Assembly (NCBI RefSeq): GCF_000485595.1
Contig: NW_014578055.1
Span: 22,818-70,060, forward strand
Source: Priapulus caudatus
Lineage: Eukaryota > Priapulida > Priapulimorpha > Priapulimorphida > Priapulidae
Direction of reading: 5' to 3'
Length of the DNA: 47,243 bases
Shown: positions 41,701-47,243 of the stretch, one piece after another
Position numbering within the stretch: position 1 is the stretch's first letter
Layout of the letters: each line of letters begins with the position of its first letter
The notes under the pieces: generated by a model
What the model was told of the DNA's origin: nothing
The model's database searches: none
What the model saw: the letters and a program-made list of their open reading frames with translations, nothing else
Translations under genes and position numbers: made by a program

Positions 41701-43724
41701 ACATTTTACAGAGTACTTGCCTGAAGGGCAAGTGACACAAAAAGTATGTCGTGCACCTGTGTGAGCGGGTATGACCGATGACTGACCTTGGTTGGGTTGC
41801 AGGCCGGCACAGCTGACCACGGTGGGTAAGCGATCCTGCCTGTGGATCTCTGACATGCTCATGGATCTGCACAACATGGAGAGAGTAAAGCACGAGCTGA
41901 GGCTTAGGGGCGTGAAGGGAACCACCGGCACCCAAGCCAGCTTCATGGCACTATTCGACAATAACTCCGACAAGGTATTGTCTGCTCAAATCTCCTGCTG
42001 GCAAATCCAATAGTAGCATGATTGGTTTATATAAGATCCATTAGCTTGCTCCTCTCTAGGCAGATGTAAGTGATAATGGCAACTATCGGTTATAGACTCC
42101 GTTGAGGTTTCATCTGCTAGTGTCTTAGCACGGCATATCTAAGTGGTAATGACATTGATTGTCGTTGGTTATTCCTTGATGATGTTATCGGGTGTTTGCA
42201 GGAGGCTGTGGCAGTAGGAGTGATGTTACCAGTTTACCAGGACCCACGCTGTGAATGTTTATTGATGTTTATGTTTGTTGTTTACCCGCAGGTCGAAATG
42301 CTAGATCGACTTGTTGCCGAAATGGCTGGTTTTAAAAAGTAAGTACCTACAATTGTTTGAAAAATATGTCGCTAGGTGGCGCTCAGAGCTCATGTTAGTC
42401 CTAATAGCATAATAAGGTGGTGAACTACAGTAGAGGGCGTCCATAGGCGGCAGGCCTGATAAGCACCGAACAGAAATTAATTAAAAATACTCACACTGTT
42501 ACTTCGCTTACACAACATACACTTTACTCATGTTAAATAACTACAGATTCATGCTCTATGCTCCGCTCGAAACTTTTGCCAGCTCTATGATGCGAATTTC
42601 TGCAAAGTTGTCTGAACACATTTCAAACACAAAAATGACCAACCGGTTGCTGTGGCTACGCCACCTGACAGAATGTCACGAATACACAACAATACCAATT
42701 TTACTTCTAATGCTTTCTAGACGTCCACGAGGCATCTAACTTGCGTGCATAATGCAAATTATTGCACTCTAGTGCCGAATTTCTGTAAAAAAAAAATGCC
42801 AAAAAAGGCCTTTTCTAGAGACGAAATAGTGCAACGGTGAACAATTTGCGGAGGCTTACTGTTGTATGCCTCCTTAATGAGCGGAGAAACGCATTTTTGA
42901 TGGAATTTTAGATGAATAACTTAGAGCCTTTTCCTTATATGGCCACCTAATTTCAAAATTGGTATGAATCCAGGAGCTGAGATATGACTCTCTGAAATGA
43001 GCCATCAAAACACAGAAATCAATGGAAATTAATGTTCGCTCCATGCGGTTAGGCGCAGTGTTAGAACGAGGGTTATGGTGAATTGCAACCAACAAACCTA
43101 AGATATTTTGATACTGTTAGTGTTAGGAGTGCCACAAAAGAGTGAAACGAGGATAATATTGCACTCTAGTGCCGAATATCGGCGGAAAAAAATTCCAAAA
43201 AAGGTTTTTCCTAGAGACGAAATTGTGCAACGGTGAACAATTTGCGGAGGCTTACTGTTGTATGCCTCCTACAACAGTGAAATGCAAAAACCATGTTGTA
43301 GTTTCAGTGAAATTAGTAAACTTTACCCGTTTTATTTTGACAATTCTTTGCAGTATTATTATTCAGCTGTCCTTCCTTGATAATATAAAACCAACCGCTT
43401 GTTCCTACGTTGTCCCTACACTGGGATATTAAGCGGTGAAAATCTAGTATTTTACCGAAAATCTAACTAGATTTCACTGCGAGCTGCGACTCTCTCTGCG
43501 ACTTGCTGTTAAAAAAAGAATGCCACTAGGTGCTATGCATCAAGTGGGAAAACATCCACACAGTAAAAATTGTGTGGATGCATGTGATACTTATGTTTGT
43601 TTCTAATTGTGTATGCACTCTCTATTATCTGAGGGTGTACAAGGTGTGTGGACAAACCTACAGCAGAAAAGTTGACTTTGACTGCCTGTGTGTCCTCGCA
43701 AGTCTTGGTGTTAGCATCCACAAG
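29416..43724 (+). CDS. ADSL: Adenylosuccinate lyase, 5' seven exons (3' end outside window)
   Basis: ADSL is a cytosolic homotetramer of the fumarase/aspartase superfamily. It splits SAICAR to AICAR and adenylosuccinate to AMP, releasing fumarate, in purine synthesis. Exons 29416-29616, 33206-33409, 39127-39171, 40822-40901, 41803-41974, 42292-42338 and 43634-43724 join in frame to 280 codons. Signatures in order are [20 protein letters not shown] (from about residue 28), [12 protein letters not shown] (from about 100), [33 protein letters not shown] with the catalytic His of THxQ at about 175, [14 protein letters not shown], and GQTYSRKVD. The later catalytic loop SSAMPYKRNP is not in the window, so the gene continues past 47243. 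The ATG at 29416 is chosen because MAAS fits the family and lies closest to the conserved region; [10 protein letters not shown] further on is an alternative. The first intron seems to use a GC donor. Confidence 0.96.
29617..30925. other. ADSL intron 1, first part
   Basis: Holds an ambiguous base at 29951, a GT run at 30283-30308, degenerate CGAGTCAGC-rich copies at 30320-30460 and a GTGC microsatellite at 30530-30580. No exon seen. Confidence 0.5.
30926..31177. mobile_element. 252-bp hAT-like MITE with 8-bp TSD
   Basis: Termini CAAGGCCGTACGCAG and, inverted, CAGGGCCGTACGCAG differ at one base. Flanking GGGCTGAC is identical at 30918-30925 and 31178-31185. No coding capacity. An 8-bp duplication and CA(A/G)GG ends fit hAT. 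Confidence 0.9.
31756..32451. mobile_element. 696-bp hAT-like transposon with perfect 8-bp TSD
   Basis: Starts TAGGGGTGCACCGGATCC and ends GGATCCAAGTTCCGGTACAC then CCCTA, imperfect terminal inverted repeats. GTCTTAAT is identical at 31748-31755 and 32452-32459. Subterminal regions are rich in CCGG(A/T)AC words (GTTCCGG/CCGGAAC), possible transposase-binding sites. There is no transposase frame, so it is non-autonomous. Confidence 0.93.
32493..32638. repeat. 73-bp tandem duplication
   Basis: Two full copies of a unit beginning GAGGAGCG and containing CGGACGGTACGAGGAGCCAC and TCTATCAACACGAGCCGAGC, followed by a third partial start at 32639. Confidence 0.95.
32755..32783. repeat. (AT)n microsatellite
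   Basis: TA dinucleotide run in ADSL intron 1. Confidence 0.9.
33206..33409 (+). CDS. ADSL: ADSL exon 2
   Basis: Acceptor TTCCATTGCAG and donor GTAGGT. Codes residues 68-135, [14 protein letters not shown] to AYVGDNT, including the [11 protein letters not shown] substrate-binding region. Confidence 0.97.
33410..34540. other. ADSL intron 2, first part
   Basis: No exon or definable mobile element in this stretch. It contains only short duplicated words such as CCGCCGTTGTCA. Confidence 0.5.
34541..34587. repeat. 47-bp flanking direct repeat, left
   Basis: Differs from 36463-36509 at two positions. Read on the element strand it begins TAGCTAATCAATAACC directly after a purine tract, as the start of a 3' LTR would. 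Confidence 0.85.
36463..36509. repeat. 47-bp flanking direct repeat, right
   Basis: Partner of 34541-34587. Similarity stops abruptly after 47 bp. Confidence 0.85.
36510..38754. other. ADSL intron 2, later part
   Basis: AT-rich, with a CA/CACG microsatellite at 37875-37960 and a small inverted word pair around GCGTTCACACG (38090-38150). No exon recognised. The short frames here look like chance. Confidence 0.5.
37875..37960. repeat. (CA)n/(CACG)n microsatellite
   Basis: ACACAC and CGCACA runs. Source of the His/Thr/Arg-rich plus-strand frames. Confidence 0.95.
38755..39017. mobile_element. 263-bp MITE with tandemly repeated right end
   Basis: Left end CAGGGGCGTGTACAGGA and right end TCCTGTACACGCCCCTG are exact inverted repeats. 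GTTCC is duplicated at 38750-38754 and 39018-39022. The right terminal repeat with spacer is present four times as exact 24-bp units (38921-39016). No ORF. Confidence 0.9.
39127..39171 (+). CDS. ADSL: ADSL exon 3 (45 bp)
   Basis: Acceptor TTCTTGCAG and donor GTACGT. Codes [15 protein letters not shown], aligned with human DLIILRNALDLLLPK. Phase 0 at both ends. Confidence 0.95.
39360..40395. repeat. Degenerate minisatellite, about 33-36 bp (TCACATTGTCACCTC type)
   Basis: About 30 units of TGTCACATTGTCACCTCTCA plus TGCTGCTATGCTGTTG with substitutions and length variation, filling much of ADSL intron 3. It yields long Cys/His-rich frames that are not genes. Confidence 0.93.
40412..40763. mobile_element. 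Complete 352-bp transposon, third family member
   Basis: Ends CAGGGGTAGAAATTAAC and GTTAATTTCACACCCTG are imperfect inverted repeats. CTCTG flanks it at 40407-40411 and 40764-40768. About 90 percent similar by eye to 9446-9800, so recently active. It lies in ADSL intron 3, 58 bp before exon 4. Confidence 0.9.
40822..40901 (+). CDS. ADSL: ADSL exon 4
   Basis: Acceptor TCTTCACAG and donor GTGAGT. Codes [20 protein letters not shown] then LGHTHL; the final Gln codon is split (CA|G). Contains the catalytic THxQ histidine. Confidence 0.97.
40902..41802. other. ADSL intron 4
   Basis: No exon or definable repeat. TTTGTTTGCCC near 41080 and GGGCAAACAAA near 41355 are inverted and may bound a small element of about 280 bp. 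Confidence 0.4.
41803..41974 (+). CDS. ADSL: ADSL exon 5
   Basis: Acceptor GGTTGCAG and donor GTATTG. Codes [20 protein letters not shown] through [19 protein letters not shown] to [14 protein letters not shown] is a superfamily hallmark. Confidence 0.97.
42292..42338 (+). CDS. ADSL: ADSL exon 6
   Basis: Acceptor TTACCCGCAG and donor GTAAGT. Codes [15 protein letters not shown] plus two bases of Lys, aligned with human VEQLDKMVTEKAGFKR. Confidence 0.95.
42410..43275. repeat. Interspersed repeat block in ADSL intron 6
   Basis: 42410-42780 has a diverged second copy split between 44510-44630 and 46516-46800. Within the block, 42752-42874 is directly repeated at 43150-43272 (GCACTCTAGTGCCGAAT and TGCGGAGGCTTACTGTTGTA). 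No ORF of note. Confidence 0.75.
43634..43724 (+). CDS. ADSL: ADSL exon 7
   Basis: Acceptor TTATCTGAG and donor GTGAGT. Codes [20 protein letters not shown] then [10 protein letters not shown], aligned with human [27 protein letters not shown]. Last ADSL exon found in the window. Confidence 0.95.
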
Positions 43725-44430
43725 GTGAGTGTGATGTGTGCGTGTGTGTGCGTGCATGCGTGAGCGTGCGCACGTGTGTGTTAGTGCACGTATGTCCCGA
43801 TGATCCATTATAATCATCACATCTTATCTTCTCCTTCCTTTCTATTTGTCTGTCTGTCTGTCTGTCTGTCTCTTCCCCCTCTCTCTCATCCTCTTTCTCT
43901 CCCTCTCTTGTATGTAATCAGTAATTCATAAAATTTTATGCTTTATAATCAAATTGAGAATGCTCTGTCATGACTTATGTTGAGTGTCATTGGAGGATGA
44001 ATCGGAAATGTACTCAGCGAACGCTAGAACGATGTTGTTACAAACCTTTCGCAGTTGTAGTTCAGGTGAAATTAAACGATACATGTGCCAGCTGAATATT
44101 CAGTGTCCTTGATTAGATTCGATCATCGATTGGTGAAGCGAAACTGGTAACTGATTATAAAATATCGAGCGATTCGCGTGCCTGGTGTATGTGCGGCTGT
44201 TAGTAACAGACAAGCAGACGCCAGATAGCCAGGCGTCTGTTCCTTCTCACATATGCAACTATAGACGTGAGGTCCAAGTGACATTTTGCCTGTGCGTCTG
44301 GTAATGTTGCGTTACTTGAATCGCGTTATGTTGTCATTGTGTGTAAGTGTTGTGACAGTGATGAGGTAGTAATGATATGATAGGTTGCAGGGTTCGCTAT
44401 GAACGTAGCCGTTTGTCGGAGCCCGGTCGT
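43725..44430. other. ADSL intron 7, start
   Basis: TG and (TCTG)n microsatellites at 43735-43875, then unique AT-rich DNA. A small hairpin CAGACGCC...GGCGTCTG lies at 44216-44241. No exon seen. Confidence 0.5.
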
Positions 44431-44489
44431 AGCTACCAGGGGTTACTGATGACAAATTGACAATTTGTCATTATTAACCCCTGGTAGCT
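44431..44489. repeat. 59-bp near-perfect palindrome
   Basis: Arms of 29 bp, AGCTACCAGGGGTTACTGAT and on to CAAATTG, are separated by one base and mismatch at only two positions. It could form a hairpin or cruciform. Confidence 0.95.
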
Positions 44490-44630
44490 ATATATGAGCG
44501 TTAATCCGTTTAGGTGTTGTACAGCAGTAGAAGGCCTTAGGCGTCAGGCGTCAGTTATGGGCAGCAGCCCTGAATAAGCATCGAACAGAAATGAATCGTC
44601 GCATACACAACATACACTTTATTCATGTTA

Positions 44631-46515
44631 AGGGCCGGACACACTAGGCAATTAAATCGGGTGACTAAATCGAGCGACTAAATCGCCGGTGAAATCGCCT
44701 AGTGTGTCCACTCAATCGCCGCCAATTTAGTCGCCCGATTTCGTTGCCCGATTTAATCGCATAGATCCAAACGTTTTGATATTATCGGGCGATTTAGTCG
44801 CCCGATTTAGTCGCTCGATTTAATTGCCTAAGTGTGTCCGGGGCCGGCAATAAAATTGCTCGATTGTACAATTCATCAGCCAATCAGAGTTGTTCAATGA
44901 TACTGACGTAATAGCGATGTTTCATGTTTAGTATGTCATGTCATGTAATAGCGATGCACGCACGCACGCACGCACACATGCACGCACGCACGTCTACGTG
45001 CACATGCATGCACGCACGCACGCACGCTGTCTGCAACACACCACGCTACCGGACGCACGCCGCACACGATGCACGCAACGTGTACCTCCACACGTACACA
45101 CGCACGCACGCCACATGCACACACGTGTACTGCACACGCACAGCACGGCACGCACCACCGGCAACGAACGCAGCTAGTGCACACGCGACGCAACACACGC
45201 ACGCACGGGCACGCGATCGCACCAGTGAACGTCGCAGCACGCCCGCACCCACATATAATGTGCATAACGACCTCGCACGCACGGTGTACTGGCACACGCA
45301 CGCACTCACGTGCTATGCTGCACACGCACCCCACGCGCGCACGCAGCGCATGTACGCACGGTGAAAGTGCCACACGGCACGCAGCACGCCACGAACGAAC
45401 GTGTACTACACCACGCACGTCACGGCACGGCACGTGTACTTGGCACACGCGTATCACGTCGCGCACGTGAGGTGAGACACAACGGCTACACAGTGCATCG
45501 CATCGTATACCACCGCACGGCCGCAGGCACGTAGATCGTTCACACGCACGCACGCACCGACGCCACGCAGACGCACGCACGCACGGGCACGCATGCCATT
45601 GACGCGCCACGTGTATAGGACACACGCCACGAACGCACAGGTACGTCACCACAGCAGCGCCCCGCACGGCACAGCGCGCACGTGATACTACACACGCCCA
45701 CGCACGCACGCACGCACCGCGCGCGACGTGTACGTGCACACGGCAGCACAGTGCACGCACGCCCCGCACGCGTGCCGCACGTGTAGCAGTGCATCACAAG
45801 CAGCAACCATGCCACGCACGTATACCGTTCCACACGAGACACGCACGCACACTACGCCTAAGACTATGGACTTACGCACCATCGAGACACGCACGCACGC
45901 ACATTACAGAGGCACTGTGGTTAAGTCACACGCCCCAACGCACGCACGGAAACGACACGCAATGTACGTACCACACGCACGCACGCACGCCACCGTGTAA
46001 CTTCACCCACGCACACGCCCACAGTAGACGCGCGACACGTGTGTATAGTACAGTCACGTCACGCACACGCACCGTGGGCAGGTTATCACAGCCGGGCGCG
46101 CTAATCGTGTACGTGCACACGCAGCACCATGCACGCACGTACGTGTACACATGTCACGCATCGGCAACGCCACGTGTACTTGCACAGCGATTTACGAGTA
46201 CACGACGCAACCGGCGCGCCACGTGTAACGTGCACAGCAGCACAATGACACGCACTGTGTACGCACGCCTACTCTACGTGCACCACGCACTATAACCACG
46301 AGCCACACGCACCGCATGAATGCCGCAGTCGTAACGTGGGCAAACCTCACGCACGCACAGGCCAACGCAGCGTACGCTCGTATACGTGCACATGCATCAC
46401 GACTAGGCATGTTCCACTGCGATTTAGTCGCCCGGATTTGATTCATAATCGCTCCGTGGGTACACTCGACTCGCGCGATAGAATCGTCGCGATTAGCTAG
46501 TGTGTGCCGGCCGCT
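44631..46515. mobile_element. 1.9-kb Harbinger-like element with TTA target duplication
   Basis: Left end AGGGCCGGACACACTAG and right end, inverted, AGCGGCCGGCACACACTAG. TTA at 44628-44630 and 46516-46518. Subterminal GATTTAGTCGCCCGATTTAG words repeat near both ends. A shorter pair of the same ends bounds 44631-44849. The middle (44945-46400) is CACG-rich minisatellite. The paralogous site near 42537 has no insertion. No transposase frame. Confidence 0.8.
44945..46400. repeat. CACG/ACGC-rich minisatellite, about 56-bp unit, error-rich
   Basis: Irregular units of ACGCACGCACGCACG with CACGTGTAC. Long Thr/His and Cys/Val/Arg-rich frames on both strands derive from the repeat. Resembles, in inverted orientation, the TGCG array at 19611-21050. 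Confidence 0.9.
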
Positions 46516-47243
46516 TTAGATAACCACAGATTCAAGCTCTATCTTTCCACTCGAAAACTTTTGCCAGCTCATATGATGGGCTATTATATCTATACAGGGT
46601 TATGTAATAAAAAGTTATATGTCAATTAACCCGCTGATACTAGTGTAGTCGGATTCGCATTTCAAAACACAAATTACCGACCGGTCACCATGGATACGCC
46701 ACATGAGTGACATGTCAGGCAATTACCGACCTGGACATCGTCGAACGCTATCTAATGCCTTCTAGACGGTCCACCTGAGGCATGCTATCTGGCGGCATAT
46801 GCAAAAATTAAGTGCACGTCTAGTGGCCGGTAATTTACCGAAAAAATATTAAAAGATGCCTTTTTCTAGAACCAAATAGTGCCCGTAGGGCAGAGCAACA
46901 AGGAAAGTTTAGTCCGTATAAATCTCCGTCGGATGTATGGCATTGCTAATAATAACATAGCGCGAAAATAGTTGTGAAATTGGAGAGCAGTAGAGCGCGG
47001 TGTCCGTCGCCGTTTCTCAGCGACGACAGCCCAGCATGGTCCGATGCCGAGATGTCTTATAAGGAGGCTCGGTAACACCATATAACGATCTTTTTAGCAA
47101 GAATTAAGCTTCTCCAGACTTTTCATCTGGACAACGTTCTCCACGTGAGTCAACGTGAGTAGAGCGTCTAACTCCCGCAATGCTCCATCACTTCACTCAT
47201 ATGATAGTGCATATGTCAATAGATAACACTCTCAAAAGACTCT
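46516..47243. other. Right flank, probably ADSL intron 7
   Basis: 46516-46800 continues the interspersed repeat interrupted by the 1.9-kb element. The rest shows nothing I can name. No ADSL exon 8 (SSAMPYKRNP region) was found. Confidence 0.5.

Noticed and set aside
41156-41973. Minus-strand frames of 66-118 codons opposite ADSL exon 5
   Set aside because: Antisense to a strongly conserved ADSL exon or in AT-rich intron, with no recognisable domain.
44924-46295. Long Thr/His/Ala- and Cys/Val/Arg-rich frames on both strands
   Set aside because: CACG-rich minisatellite inside a transposable element; frames are open on both strands at once.
1-47243. tRNA, rRNA or snRNA genes
   Set aside because: I looked for cloverleaf A/B-box words and rRNA signatures and saw none that I could support by eye.

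Overview
This is nuclear DNA of a multicellular animal, most likely an invertebrate. The two protein genes are split by many short exons with GT..AG introns, their proteins resemble metazoan ADSL and WBP11, and the introns are full of DNA transposons, an LTR-retrotransposon fragment, minisatellites and microsatellites. I cannot fix the phylum from sequence alone. Most long open frames are artefacts of tandem repeats and should not be read as genes.

The core is a head-to-head gene pair. WBP11 (spliceosome-associated WW-domain-binding protein 11) runs on the minus strand from its ATG at 29114 to its stop at 784. I could join 15 exons, all with canonical GT/AG borders and compatible phases, into one closed frame of 1710 nt (569 residues). 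ADSL (adenylosuccinate lyase, purine synthesis) runs on the plus strand from its ATG at 29416. Seven exons up to 43724 give 280 codons, and the remaining exons lie beyond the right edge. Only 301 bp separate the two start codons. That interval holds a perfect CRE (TGACGTCA) and two inverted CCAAT boxes, so it is probably a bidirectional promoter.

Region by region: 1-2310 holds minisatellites and the last WBP11 exons. 3380-9669 is a tandem duplication of a 3.1 kb unit carrying WBP11 exons 11-13. Intact and damaged exons are distributed in a complementary way between its two copies, which suggests an assembly error. 10150-10298 is WBP11 exon 10. An N gap at 11637-11661 is followed by an inverted, error-rich copy (about 11662-16300) of the segment 22540-26932, so WBP11 exons 4-9 also occur backwards. 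Between the arms lie CTGTCCCCCTTCACTCAC-type and TGCG-rich minisatellites (16157-22690). 24720-29114 holds the clean WBP11 exons 1-9. 29115-29415 is the shared promoter. 29416-43724 is ADSL, with introns carrying hAT-like elements, an LTR-like block, a Ty3/gypsy pol remnant, a transposon with a tandemly repeated end and a 1 kb minisatellite. 43725-47243 is intronic or flanking DNA with a 1.9 kb element that looks Harbinger-like and a near-perfect 59-bp palindrome.

The best-supported biology is the ADSL/WBP11 divergent promoter and a set of transposable elements with visible target-site duplications. I found no convincing new multi-gene system. The strongest structural signals, the inverted and tandem duplications, look more like unpolished long-read assembly artefacts than real rearrangements, though real duplication is not excluded. 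One short exon with a membrane segment (22964-23170) inside WBP11 intron 9 is the only unidentified coding candidate that I think deserves follow-up.
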